Shown: positions 1 through 7,946 of the stretch, one piece after another
How the letters are laid out: every line of letters starts with the position of its first letter
Position numbering within the stretch: the stretch's first letter is position 1
Source: Kiritimatiellia bacterium
Lineage (GTDB): Bacteria; Verrucomicrobiota; Kiritimatiellia; UBA8416; JABMPJ01
Assembly (NCBI GenBank): GCA_029939545.1
Contig: JAOZSS010000028.1
Coordinates: 1 to 18,435, forward strand
DNA: 18,435 bases
Direction of reading: 5' to 3'
The notes under the pieces: model-generated
The model's database searches: none
What the model was told of the DNA's origin: nothing
Seen by the model: the letters and a program-made list of their open reading frames with translations, nothing else
Translations under genes and position numbers: made by a program

Positions 1-1083
1 CCGGACTGCGGAATGGTGCAACTGACGGAGCAGGTGGAACCTGAGAAGATGTTCCATGAGCACTACGCCTTCTACTCCTCCACCTCGACGGCGATGGCCG
101 CTCACTTCAAGGAGTTGGCCGAGCTCATCATGAGTGACTATCTCGTGTCGCAGGATCCACTCGTTGTGGAAATCGGGAGCAATGACGGGATTACGCTGCA
201 GCACATTGCCGACGCGGAACTCCGTCATCTCGGTATTGAGCCGTCACGGAATGTTGCCCAGGTGGCCATGGACAAAGGCATCCACACCTTGTGTGAGTTC
301 TTCGATGAAGGGGTGGCCCGGGCGATCCTGGCCGAGCATGGGCAAGCGGATGTATTCCTCGGCAGCAACGTCATGTGTCACATTCCTGATCTCGCTGCGG
401 TTCTTGACGGCGTCAGAATCTTGCTCAAGCCGGACGGGGTCCTGATCTTCGAGGATCCCTATCTGGGCGATATTGTGGAGAAGACGTCGTATGACCAGAT
501 CTATGACGAGCACGTCTTCTACTTCTCTTTGAAGGCCATCAGCCATCTCGCCGATCAGCACGGATTGGAAGTCGTCGACGTGGTGCCCCAGAATGTGCAT
601 GGGGGATCCATGCGGTACATCATTGCTCACAAGGGGGCACGCGCACCGGCACCCGCTGTGGAGCGTCTGAAACAAAAGGAAAAGACTCTGGGCCTTCATC
701 GGCCGGAGACATACGATCAGTTGCGCCGCACTATCGAGCGTTCGCGAGATGATCTGACCAAGCGGCTTGAAGACCTGAAACAGCAGGGCAAGCGGGTGGT
801 CGGTTACGGGGCGACATCCAAGAGCACCACCGTAACCAATTACTGTGGTATAGGCCCCGAGCTCGTTGAGTTCATCAGCGACACGACCCCGATCAAGCAG
901 GGCACCTTCAGCCCCGGTGCGCACATCCCGGTGCGTTCCTACGAGGCGTTTACGGCGAACTACCCGGACTACGCGTTGCTGTTTGCCTGGAATCATGCGG
1001 CTGAGATCATGGCGAAAGAAGAGGACTTCAGGCGCGCGGGCGGCAAGTGGATCGTGTACGTGCCGGAAGTGGGAGTGCTGTAA
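1..1083 (+). CDS. SAM-dependent sugar C-methyltransferase (Methyltransf_13/14 type), 5' partial
   Basis: The reading frame is open from base 1 (PDCGMVQL...), so the start and most of the N-terminal zinc-binding domain lie upstream; the first in-frame ATG at 13 is not the start. The visible Cys-Gly-x-x-Gln-Leu followed by an HEHYAFYSS-like stretch is typical of the end of the zinc domain in NDP-hexose C-methyltransferases. The class I SAM-binding motif follows (VVEIGSNDG, bases about 166-192). A Tyr-x-Glu-His cluster at 502-513 matches what I recall of the active site of TylCIII/TcaB9-type C-3 methyltransferases. The C-terminal third (GYGATSKSTT, then FISDTTPIKQGTFSPG) is the usual Methyltransf_14 domain. 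The family methylates a sugar carbon next to a keto group. The next gene starts inside the stop codon (TAATG), which suggests one operon with the aminotransferase. Sugar substrate unknown. Confidence 0.9.
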   Translation, partial: PDCGMVQLTEQVEPEKMFHEHYAFYSSTSTAMAAHFKELAELIMSDYLVSQDPLVVEIGSNDGITLQHIADAELRHLGIEPSRNVAQVAMDKGIHTLCEFFDEGVARAILAEHGQADVFLGSNVMCHIPDLAAVLDGVRILLKPDGVLIFEDPYLGDIVEKTSYDQIYDEHVFYFSLKAISHLADQHGLEVVDVVPQNVHGGSMRYIIAHKGARAPAPAVERLKQKEKTLGLHRPETYDQLRRTIERSRDDLTKRLEDLKQQGKRVVGYGATSKSTTVTNYCGIGPELVEFISDTTPIKQGTFSPGAHIPVRSYEAFTANYPDYALLFAWNHAAEIMAKEEDFRRAGGKWIVYVPEVGVL

Positions 1084-2177
1084 TGATCGGTTGCTGTAAC
1101 CCGCACCTTCAATATCTGTCGCGAAAGCGCGAAATCGACGCCGCCGTGAGGCGCGTGATGGATAGTGGTTGGTATATCCTGGGCGAGGAAGTAAAGGCGT
1201 TTGAGTCTGAGTTCGCCGCCTATACCCGCGTTGACTTTGGGGTCGGCGTTGCCTGCGGCACCGATGCGATACACTTGGCATTGGCCGCCTGCGAGATCGG
1301 GCCCGGTGATGAAGTGATCACCGTTTCGCATACAGCGGTTGCCACCGTGGCGGCGATTGAGCAGGCTGGAGCTGTCCCCGTTTTTGTCGATGTCGAGCCG
1401 CGCTATTTCACGATGGATCCGGGCAAGGTTGAAGCGGCCATCACGCCCAGGACGAGAGCGGTCATTCCTGTACATCTCTACGGTCAACCGGTGGACTTGG
1501 ATCCCATTCTCGAGACGGGCAGGCGACGCGGACTGCGCGTTATCGAGGATTGTGCGCAGGCACATGGGGCACGGTACAAAAGCAAGCGGGTCGGCTCGTG
1601 TGGCGACCTGGCCTGTTTCAGTTTCTATCCTACCAAGAACCTGGGGGCGCTCGGCGACGGCGGCATGGTTGTGACACCTGACCCCGAACTCGATCAGCGG
1701 CTGCGCCTGCTCCGTGAATATGGCTGGGCCGAGCGCTATGTCAGTCATGTGCAGGGCATGAACTCCCGGCTGGATGAGCTACAGGCCGCCATCCTGCGTG
1801 TTAAGCTCTGCAAGCTCGACGAGGACAACGCCGCGCGCGCTCGGATTGCCCAGCAATACGACGCGGGACTGGTGGACTGCGACGTCGTCCTGCCGGCACG
1901 TCGCGAAGATGGCACGCATGTGTATCACCAGTATGTCGTGCGCGCGCCCCGAAGAGATGCGTTGCGGCAACACCTGCGGGACCATGGCATTGCCGCGCAA
2001 ATCCATTTCCCGGTGCCCGTCCACTTGCAGCCGGCTTACCGCGGACGCCTGGGCGGCAGTGACAATCTGCCCGAAACCGAACGTGCGGCCCGGGAAGTCC
2101 TGTCGCTCCCCATCTATCCGGGGTTGGAAGCGAGTGAGGTGCAAACCGTCCTTGAGGGTGTCAGAGCCTTTGTATAG
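1083..2177 (+). CDS. PLP-dependent NDP-sugar aminotransferase (DegT/DnrJ/EryC1/StrS family)
   Basis: This 364-residue protein has the usual family length. It transfers an amino group, normally from glutamate, to a keto-sugar nucleotide in the cytoplasm. Visible landmarks are the PLP-phosphate segment CGTDA (about 59-63), the ring-stacking/Asp segment EDCAQAHGA (155-163) and the Schiff-base lysine in SFYPTKNLGALGDGG (K185). Because this Lys is present, the protein should be a true aminotransferase and not a ColD-like 3-dehydrase, in which His replaces Lys. The chosen ATG overlaps the stop of the C-methyltransferase (TAATG). A longer in-frame reading from 1047 would lie entirely inside that gene and has no reason to be used. 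Together with the flanking methyltransferase and epimerase it points to an amino-deoxysugar. Position of amination (C-3 or C-4) cannot be told from sequence alone. Confidence 0.93.
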   Translation: MIGCCNPHLQYLSRKREIDAAVRRVMDSGWYILGEEVKAFESEFAAYTRVDFGVGVACGTDAIHLALAACEIGPGDEVITVSHTAVATVAAIEQAGAVPVFVDVEPRYFTMDPGKVEAAITPRTRAVIPVHLYGQPVDLDPILETGRRRGLRVIEDCAQAHGARYKSKRVGSCGDLACFSFYPTKNLGALGDGGMVVTPDPELDQRLRLLREYGWAERYVSHVQGMNSRLDELQAAILRVKLCKLDEDNAARARIAQQYDAGLVDCDVVLPARREDGTHVYHQYVVRAPRRDALRQHLRDHGIAAQIHFPVPVHLQPAYRGRLGGSDNLPETERAAREVLSLPIYPGLEASEVQTVLEGVRAFV

Positions 2178-2200
2178 GCTCAAGAAAGGCGGGCGTGACG

Positions 2201-2668
2201 ATGAACGTTTCAATTGATGGTGTGGTGGTAAAGGAGCTGGAGACGCATTCCGATGAGCGCGGTTTCTTTCGCGAACTCATTCGGGAAACGGATGACTTTT
2301 TTGAGGAAGGGTTCGGTCAATGGAGCCATTCGTTGGTGCGCCAGGATGTCATCAAGGCCTGGCATTTGCATCACGTCCAGGTGGACTGGTGGTATGTCGT
2401 CAGCGGTGTCCTGCGTGTGGGTCTGTGCGACAGGCGTGAGGACTCGCCGACCAACAAGAAGGTCATGGATTTCCTGATGGGGGACCAGCAGCCCGCATGT
2501 GTCGTCAGAATACCCCCCGGCGTGGCCCACGGCTACAGAGCCGTCCAGGGCCCGGCCAACATCTTCTACATGACCTCTCGTGTCTATGACCCCGACGACA
2601 TAATTCACTTGGACTACGATGATCCGACGATTGACTTCGATTGGCAACAAGGAGCGGCAATCACGTGA
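2201..2668 (+). CDS. RmlC-like dTDP-4-keto-sugar 3,5-epimerase (cupin)
   Basis: This 155-residue cupin belongs to the dTDP_sugar_isom/RmlC superfamily and is a little shorter than classical RmlC (about 180). The opening is typical (DERGFFREL, 18-26). KAWHLHHVQ places H55 where the RmlC catalytic His sits, and IPPGVAHGY (104-112) is the conserved cupin strand. TSRVYDP supplies a Tyr (Y129) where RmlC has its acid, and YDDPTIDFDW (139-148) matches the C-terminal Asp motif. Most key positions therefore look intact, so epimerisation at C-5 (or C-3 and C-5) of a 4-keto sugar nucleotide is likely. The start is ambiguous: AAGG at 2186-2189 sits 5 nt before a GTG at 2195 and 11 nt before the ATG at 2201. 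I chose ATG. The gene lies 23 nt after the aminotransferase and overlaps the next gene. Confidence 0.85.
   Translation: MNVSIDGVVVKELETHSDERGFFRELIRETDDFFEEGFGQWSHSLVRQDVIKAWHLHHVQVDWWYVVSGVLRVGLCDRREDSPTNKKVMDFLMGDQQPACVVRIPPGVAHGYRAVQGPANIFYMTSRVYDPDDIIHLDYDDPTIDFDWQQGAAIT
2649..2654 (+). promoter_or_regulatory. Shine-Dalgarno sequence deciding a GTG start
   Basis: AAGGAG lies 10 nt before the GTG at 2665. That GTG overlaps the preceding stop as GTGA. An ATG at 2674 would be 19 nt away and is less likely. Confidence 0.6.
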
Positions 2669-3660
2669 CTGAGATGGACGCGTACCAGGGCCACACCATT
2701 CTGATCACCGGTGGCCGCGGCTACATCGGATCTGCACTGGCAGAGGCGCTCGCCGGGGTCGACTGCAAATTGATCCTGCTGGATCAGTCGCCTGAAGACG
2801 CATGGCGGCCCGCAGCTCACGCCGCAGATGTTTCGGTGCAGGTGGGTGATGTCTCGCTTCGGGAGACGTGGGAGCGCGTCCTGCCGGAAGTCGACGTCGT
2901 GTTTCATTTGGCGGCCAAGGAGTACTTCTATCGCTCGGACTACGATCCCGAACTGGACTATCGGTTGAATGCCCTGCCCATTCTGCACCTGCTTGAGACC
3001 TGTCGCATGGAGAACCATCAACCCAAAATCGTGTTTGCCAGCTCAGCCAACCTGTACGGATTGGCCGACAAACTTCCCGTCAACGAGACCACGCGGGATG
3101 ATCCCTTGACGATGTGGGCCATCCACAAGTTGACCTCGGAGCGTTACGTGCGCCTCTATGCCGAACAGTTCGGCATAGACGCAATCTCACTCCGACTGGC
3201 AAACGTGTATGGCCCGACAGCCCGCTGGTCTACCATGGACCGGATGGTCCTGAACCGTGTCGTTAGCATGGCTCTGGACGGGAAACAGATTATGACGTTT
3301 ACCAATCGAGACTGCATACGTGATTATGTTTTCCTGGACGATGTCATCTCGGCCTTTCTGGTCGCGGGGGGGTGTTGCGGTTCGGCCCCGGATTCTGTCT
3401 ACGTGATCGGCAGCGGGGAGGGCCAGTCGATCGCTCATACGTGGCAGATGATCGCGGATACTGTGGGCGCGACCCGTGGGAAGACCGTATCCGTTGGGCG
3501 CGATGACTCGGTGAAGATCGAGCCCCTTGAGCAGCGCAATTTCGTAGCCGACACCGCCCTTTTCGAAGACGCGACCGGGTGGAAGCCCATGATGAAACTG
3601 GAGCAGGGAATCGATAGGACGATGCGTGCCATTATTTCGAACTCGGAGAGACAGTTATGA
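2665..3660 (+). CDS. NAD(P)-dependent sugar epimerase/dehydratase-type SDR with Trp in place of the catalytic Tyr
   Basis: This 331-residue extended SDR acts on nucleotide sugars. The Rossmann motif is GGRGYIG (16-22), with an acidic residue after beta-2 (D40), VFHLAAKE (79-86) and FASSANLYG (124-132, active-site Ser region). The motif that should read Tyr-x-x-x-Lys reads WAIHK (W151, K155). The surrounding register (Pro-147, helix start, K155, then SERY) is conserved, so this appears to be a real Tyr-to-Trp replacement and not misalignment. LRLANVYGP (about 176-184) is the usual substrate-loop start. The GTG start is preferred because of its Shine-Dalgarno and GTGA overlap. In context it could be the 4-ketoreductase or an epimerase of the cassette, but the missing Tyr makes normal SDR chemistry doubtful. 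It may be binding-only or use another acid. Confidence 0.85.
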   Translation: MTEMDAYQGHTILITGGRGYIGSALAEALAGVDCKLILLDQSPEDAWRPAAHAADVSVQVGDVSLRETWERVLPEVDVVFHLAAKEYFYRSDYDPELDYRLNALPILHLLETCRMENHQPKIVFASSANLYGLADKLPVNETTRDDPLTMWAIHKLTSERYVRLYAEQFGIDAISLRLANVYGPTARWSTMDRMVLNRVVSMALDGKQIMTFTNRDCIRDYVFLDDVISAFLVAGGCCGSAPDSVYVIGSGEGQSIAHTWQMIADTVGATRGKTVSVGRDDSVKIEPLEQRNFVADTALFEDATGWKPMMKLEQGIDRTMRAIISNSERQL

Positions 3661-4613
3661 ATGTTCTGATTATCGGCGGTGCGGGCTTTGTGGGGAGTAA
3701 CCTGGTCCGCCGCTGCCTGGCGCAGAAAGCCTGCCGGGTCACCGTGATGGACTGTCTTGAGCCCCATGGCCATCCCACCACGGAACACCTGAAGCAAGTG
3801 TGGTCCAAGATCCGTTTTGTACGCGGTGACATCCGCAATGAGACCTTGCTGGCAGAGATCGTTCAGGATCAGGACATCATCTTTAATTGTGCCGCCCAGC
3901 CCTCGCATGCGCTATCTGTTCAATACCCGTTGCTGGATACGGACATCAGTTGCATGGGCAGCTTGAAATTGCTGGAGACCGTCCGTCTGCTGAACAAGGA
4001 TGCCACGGTCATTTTTACGTCAACGACTACGACGATTGGCGAAGCCGTCAGCGAGTTCGCCGATGAAGACCACCCGGAGCGGCCGCTTGAGATCTATTCA
4101 GCGAACAAGGGCGCGGCCGAGAAATACTACCGGATCTACCATCGGCAGTATGACCTCAAGACCGTCGTCCTGCGGTTTCCGAACCTCTACGGGCCGTTTG
4201 GCAAAGGGCATAAGTCGTTCGGATTCATCAACTATTTCATCTACCTGGCCTGGCTGAATCAGAACATTGAGATCTTTGGAGAGGGGAGCCAGACTCGGAA
4301 TATCATGTATGTTGAGGATGCTACGGACATCCTGTGGCGTGCGGCGCATGAACCGAACCTGATCGGCGAGACCTACCTGGCTGCCGGAACCGAGCACGTC
4401 ACCGTGAATGAGATTGCGGAATCAATCGTGAACGTCTTCGATCGTGGGAACGTGACGCACATCGACTGGCCTGACGACCGTCGCAGGATTGAAGTGGGAG
4501 ACGTCACGCTCTGTTCCGACCGGCTGCGCGCCATCACCAAGTGGAAACCGCGCTATGACCTCATATCAGGGCTGGAACGTACGAAAGCGATTTTGGAACA
4601 AAAGGGCAGCTAA
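3657..4613 (+). CDS. NAD-dependent epimerase/dehydratase (extended SDR, GalE/RfbB-like)
   Basis: This 318-residue protein has normal length for a nucleotide-sugar epimerase or dehydratase. GGAGFVGS (7-14) binds NAD, MDCLEPHG follows beta-2 (acidic residue for ribose), and GDIRNE with FNCAAQPSH (about 57-84) is typical. FTSTTTTIGE holds the active-site Thr. Y147-S-A-N-K151 is the intact catalytic pair, unlike the Trp form in the gene before it. LRFPNLYGPFGKGHK and FGEGSQTRNIMYVEDA are the sugar-nucleotide loop and the C-terminal conserved region. It starts in an ATGA overlap with the preceding stop. Two adjacent SDRs, one intact and one lacking the Tyr, might work as a pair or do separate steps. 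Exact reaction (4-epimerase, 2-epimerase or reductase) is not decidable here. Confidence 0.9.
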   Translation: MNVLIIGGAGFVGSNLVRRCLAQKACRVTVMDCLEPHGHPTTEHLKQVWSKIRFVRGDIRNETLLAEIVQDQDIIFNCAAQPSHALSVQYPLLDTDISCMGSLKLLETVRLLNKDATVIFTSTTTTIGEAVSEFADEDHPERPLEIYSANKGAAEKYYRIYHRQYDLKTVVLRFPNLYGPFGKGHKSFGFINYFIYLAWLNQNIEIFGEGSQTRNIMYVEDATDILWRAAHEPNLIGETYLAAGTEHVTVNEIAESIVNVFDRGNVTHIDWPDDRRRIEVGDVTLCSDRLRAITKWKPRYDLISGLERTKAILEQKGS

Positions 4614-4822
4614 GGATGAATGGCTTTAGGATAGGGGTGGTCTAGGATGCTCCCGCTAGTCCCGGCGATTCTCGCCGGGCTATGATGGGGCACCCCGTTG
4701 GGGTGCTTCAGGAACGACCCCGAAGGGGTCGAACATCATAGCCAGGGGTGAAACCCCTGGAACACAGCGCGGGCCAAGAAGCTCTTATCTCGGCACTATT
4801 CTCAACTAGGGATCAATCCGGC
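4614..4822. other. Intergenic region without a gene
   Basis: This 209-nt gap contains the four-hairpin element at 4661-4760. I see no coding potential on either side of it. The stretch 4761-4822 before the fusion gene shows AGGG at 4808-4811 as a weak ribosome binding site but no convincing -35/-10 pair. Confidence 0.6.
4661..4760. repeat. Four-hairpin REP-like structured intergenic element
   Basis: About 100 nt holds four perfect short hairpins. H1 is CCCGGCGA/TCGCCGGG (4661-4668 and 4672-4679, loop TTC). H2 is GCACCCC/GGGGTGC (4690-4696 and 4700-4706, loop GTT). H3 is CGACCCC/GGGGTCG (4715-4721 and 4725-4731, loop GAA). H4 is CCAGGGGT/ACCCCTGG (4742-4749 and 4753-4760, loop GAA). A longer inverted pair, GGCTATGATG (4678-4687) and CATCATAGCC (4734-4743), encloses H2 and H3 and gives a cloverleaf-like shape. 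All loops are three bases. It sits in the largest gap of the plus-strand run, between a sugar epimerase and the SDR-GT2 fusion. It resembles REP/RAYT-type repeats, but only one copy is in the window, so repeat status is inferred. An attenuator or structured RNA role is also possible. Confidence 0.7.
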
Positions 4823-6835
4823 ATGCGTATTGTCGTTACAGGCGCTTTGGGACATATCGGGTCACGGCTGATACGTGAGTTGCCCGCGGTGTTCCCCGAA
4901 GCTGAGATTGTCATGCTGGACAACTTGTTGACCCAGCGCTACTGCTCCCTGTTCAACCTGCCGACCCACGGCCGGTATCGGTTTCTCGAAGACGATGTAT
5001 TGACGGCCGATCTCGCCTCGATTTTCGAAGGCGCCACGGTGGTGGTGCACCTGGCGGCCATCACCGATGCCACAAGCAGCTTTGGAAACAGGAAAGCGGT
5101 TGAACAGGTCAATTTCAACGGAACCGAAAAGGTCGCAAGGGCCTGCCTGGAATCGAACTGCGCCTTGGTTTTTCTCTCCACCACCAGCGTATATGGGTCT
5201 CAGGAGAAAGAGGTCGATGAGACCTGTCCGGTCAGCGACCTGAAACCCCAAAGCCCGTATGCTGAAGCCAAGTTGCGGTCAGAGCTGCTGGTAAGAAAAC
5301 TGGCCGAAGAGAATGGGTTGGGCGCTGTTGTGTTCCGGTTCGGCACGATTCTCGGGACCTCAATTGGCATGCGGTTCCACACGGCTGTGAACAAGTTCTG
5401 CTGGCAAGCGGTCATGGGGCAACCCCTTACGGTGTGGAAGACCGCTCTCCACCAGCACCGCCCATATCTCGACCTTGGCGATGCTGTGGGGGCGATCATG
5501 TTCGCTCTTCAGCACAAACTCTATGACGGCCAAGTGTACAATGTGCTGACGACAAACACATCCGTGAGCAGAATTGTGGACATCATTTCTGCGCGTGTGC
5601 CGGACACCAGGATCGAGTATGTCGATACTGAGATTATGAATCAGTTGTCGTATCACGTATCCAACAAGCGTTTCAGTGACCGGGGGTTTGTATTCAATGG
5701 TGATCTGGAGCACGGGATAGATAACACCATCGATTGGCTAATGCGGGCCCGCCCGTTGGGGAGCGCGCAGGCAAGGGACCGCTTGTCACAGCACGTGGCC
5801 CAGGAAGAGGGAGATGACGGGACGGTCCATCCTTCTTCTCCGACAGATCTGGCAGGCTGGATGTGGGGCCAGGAAATCCCCCAAGATGTGGGCTCCGTGT
5901 CGAACGCCGAATCGTTACCTCGGATAACGGTCGTAACACCCTCATACAACCAGGGGAACTATCTCGAGGCAACCATCCGCTCGGTTCTCCTGCAAGGCTA
6001 CCCCAACCTGGAGTACATCGTTATTGATGGGGGATCGATCGACAATAGTGTGGAGATCATCAAGAAGTATGAGCCGTGGTTGGCCTATTGGGTCAGTGAG
6101 GAGGACCGAGGACAGTCTCATGCGATCAACAAGGGATTTGCCCACGCGACTGGGGCACTCTATGCCTATCTGAACAGCGATGACTTCTATGAGCCCGGCG
6201 CGTTGCTTGCTTGCGCCCAGGCATTCGCAGAGGGGCATCCGTGGATTTCCGGCAGGGTTCGCTGTTGGCAGGAAGGGGGTGGAGACTTCCGCTTTCCAGA
6301 ACTTCCCGGCAACAGTTTTGCGAAATGGCTTCTCAGTTGCCCTATCCCGCAGGCGGGCACGTTCTGGTCAGCGGATTTGCATCGGGAGATGGGCCCGTTC
6401 CGCGAAGACCTGAACTACATCTTTGATTATGAGTTCTGGCTACGATTCCGCTTTATCAAGAAGATCGAGCCCTTTCTTGTTGATCGCCCTATCGCCGTCT
6501 ATCGCCTTCACACGCAATCCAAGACTGTGGCGCAGAGTTCGGAATTCATTAAGGAAAGCGGGCCTGTCCGGGAGGAGTACAAGCAGTGTTTGACCTCGTT
6601 CCAACGGGTGTGGCTCTGGGGCGCGTGCCGCCATCGCAGGGCGAGGGTACGGGGCACCAAGGCTGTCGCCTGCTTTAAAAGGGGAGAATACCGTGCTGCG
6701 ATGTGGCCCTTGCTGTCGGCTATCGCGGTCTGGCCGCCTGCGCTAGTCGACCTGAAAGGCATCTGTCTGGCGTTCAAAGCACTGACATGCCGGAAGCAAG
6801 ACAACCCGGACATGTGGCCTGTGTGGGATGAATGA
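4823..6835 (+). CDS. Fusion of an NAD-dependent epimerase/dehydratase (SDR) with a GT2 glycosyltransferase
   Basis: One uninterrupted 670-residue frame encodes two enzymes. Residues 1-310 form an extended SDR: GALGHIGS (7-14), VVHLAAITDA (74-83), FLSTTSVYG (117-125) and Y146-A-E-A-K150, then FRFGTILG. A hydrophilic linker follows (about 311-365, acidic and Pro/Ser rich). Residues about 366-600 form a GT-A family 2 transferase of the WcaA-like type: VVTPSYNQGNYLEATIRSVL, VIDGGSIDNS, EEDRGQSHAINKGF and LNSDDFY (D453-D454 as the metal/nucleotide site), with DYEFWLRF near the C-terminal part. The last 70 residues are basic and helical. I chose the ATG at 4823 because it starts exactly at the SDR beta-1 strand; a longer reading would begin inside hairpin H4. 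Fusion suggests the sugar nucleotide made or modified by the SDR is handed to the transferase. Confidence 0.88.
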   Translation: MRIVVTGALGHIGSRLIRELPAVFPEAEIVMLDNLLTQRYCSLFNLPTHGRYRFLEDDVLTADLASIFEGATVVVHLAAITDATSSFGNRKAVEQVNFNGTEKVARACLESNCALVFLSTTSVYGSQEKEVDETCPVSDLKPQSPYAEAKLRSELLVRKLAEENGLGAVVFRFGTILGTSIGMRFHTAVNKFCWQAVMGQPLTVWKTALHQHRPYLDLGDAVGAIMFALQHKLYDGQVYNVLTTNTSVSRIVDIISARVPDTRIEYVDTEIMNQLSYHVSNKRFSDRGFVFNGDLEHGIDNTIDWLMRARPLGSAQARDRLSQHVAQEEGDDGTVHPSSPTDLAGWMWGQEIPQDVGSVSNAESLPRITVVTPSYNQGNYLEATIRSVLLQGYPNLEYIVIDGGSIDNSVEIIKKYEPWLAYWVSEEDRGQSHAINKGFAHATGALYAYLNSDDFYEPGALLACAQAFAEGHPWISGRVRCWQEGGGDFRFPELPGNSFAKWLLSCPIPQAGTFWSADLHREMGPFREDLNYIFDYEFWLRFRFIKKIEPFLVDRPIAVYRLHTQSKTVAQSSEFIKESGPVREEYKQCLTSFQRVWLWGACRHRRARVRGTKAVACFKRGEYRAAMWPLLSAIAVWPPALVDLKGICLAFKALTCRKQDNPDMWPVWDE

Positions 6836-7946
6836 TTCAGATGCCTCCCCTCATCAAGAGAACTTTGCCCGCAAGAGAGACGTGATGGAACCCCCTACCA
6901 GTATTCACCACAGCGATTCCGAAAACCGCGGGTCAGCGCCGTTTTTCTCGATCGGCATCACCACCTACAATCGACCGGATTTGCTCAAGCAAACTCTGGA
7001 CTCCATCTCCGCCCAGACCTTCGCCGACTTTGAGGCCATCGTCGGCAATGACTACGCAGAGGAACCGCTTTCGGCCGAGCTTCTGGGCATCACAGATCCG
7101 AGAATTCGGTTTGAGAACTACCCCGAGAATCTGGGTGAGGCAGAGAACATGAATGCTCTGCTTGCCCGGAGTCGAGGTCGGTACTTTACCTGGCAGAATG
7201 ACGACGATCTATATGCTCCCACGTTCCTCGAAGACGTCCACGCGACACTGGTCAAATTCGACGCGCCGACGTGTGTGTTTACCTCGTACGAGTTATTTGA
7301 GGGGGCAGGCTGCCCCGAACCGACCGACGTTGTTGCCGGGACTGGAACCGTGTTTTCGGGGCGCGAGTTTCTCAGGAGGTACTTCTCGGGCGCGTTGTCG
7401 GCGATCGGGTGCGCAGGTGTCTACAGCAGAGAGTACCTGCACCTGGTTGGCGGTATTAAGGTCCTGGGAGATTCTCATCGACCACTCTATACCGAATATC
7501 TCTATCTGATCCGCGCCGGCCTTGAAGCACGCGTTGTGCATATTGACCAGCCGCTAATCAGGTATCGCACACATGAGGGCTCTTGGGGCGGCACGACAGC
7601 AGATCTCCCCCTATACAGTCAGGTCGGAGGGAACTTGCTGAATCAAAGCATCGACATTCTCAAGATGCCTGAGTTGCGTGCCGATTTCCGTGAAAATATC
7701 TCTGCGCTCCTGAACTTCCTCGTGAGTGACTTCTTCCTGAAGTGTCGGATGGACTGTAGACCCCTGTGCAGACTGAGGGCTCTGCCGTACTTCTTCTTTC
7801 TCAAGAGCAAACTCAACTCGCTCAAAGGGTCGACACTCTACTGGCAGGCGCTGATGGGGTGGGCCAGGGCAGGTATGACTCTCGCATGGTGTATGGCTAC
7901 TCAGTTCAGCCTCAAGAGCCTTCTCCGGTCACGGTGTGTGGGTTGA
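6828..7946 (+). CDS. GT2 family glycosyltransferase
   Basis: This is a 372-residue GT-A fold glycosyltransferase. The hallmark N-terminal strand is FFSIGITTYNRPDLLKQTL (39-57), followed by a variant acidic motif (GNDYAEE) where many GT2 enzymes have DDxS. WQNDDDLY (122-129) carries the metal-binding acidic triplet D125-D127. A GGIKVLGD stretch and an acidic/hydrophobic segment fill the acceptor half. The C-terminal 80 residues are basic and rich in aromatic residues, with no clear transmembrane span. The ATG overlaps the fusion gene's stop by 8 nt. An alternative ATG at 6885, preceded by GAGAG, would drop a 19-residue polar leader. The gene runs 18 nt into the convergent minus-strand GT gene. 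Donor and acceptor sugars are unknown. Confidence 0.87.
   Translation: MNDSDASPHQENFARKRDVMEPPTSIHHSDSENRGSAPFFSIGITTYNRPDLLKQTLDSISAQTFADFEAIVGNDYAEEPLSAELLGITDPRIRFENYPENLGEAENMNALLARSRGRYFTWQNDDDLYAPTFLEDVHATLVKFDAPTCVFTSYELFEGAGCPEPTDVVAGTGTVFSGREFLRRYFSGALSAIGCAGVYSREYLHLVGGIKVLGDSHRPLYTEYLYLIRAGLEARVVHIDQPLIRYRTHEGSWGGTTADLPLYSQVGGNLLNQSIDILKMPELRADFRENISALLNFLVSDFFLKCRMDCRPLCRLRALPYFFFLKSKLNSLKGSTLYWQALMGWARAGMTLAWCMATQFSLKSLLRSRCVG

Noticed and set aside
244..1281. Long minus-strand open frame opposite the methyltransferase and aminotransferase genes
   Set aside because: Its translation is Arg/His-rich with no recognisable motifs, and the plus-strand frame encodes clear conserved enzymes.
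1083..2177. Aminotransferase as a ColD-like 3-dehydrase
   Set aside because: ColD-type enzymes replace the Schiff-base Lys with His; K185 is present here.
4748..4822. N-terminal extension of the SDR-GT2 fusion starting at GTG 4748
   Set aside because: It begins inside hairpin H4, adds 25 residues with no SDR similarity, and the ATG at 4823 begins exactly at the Rossmann strand.
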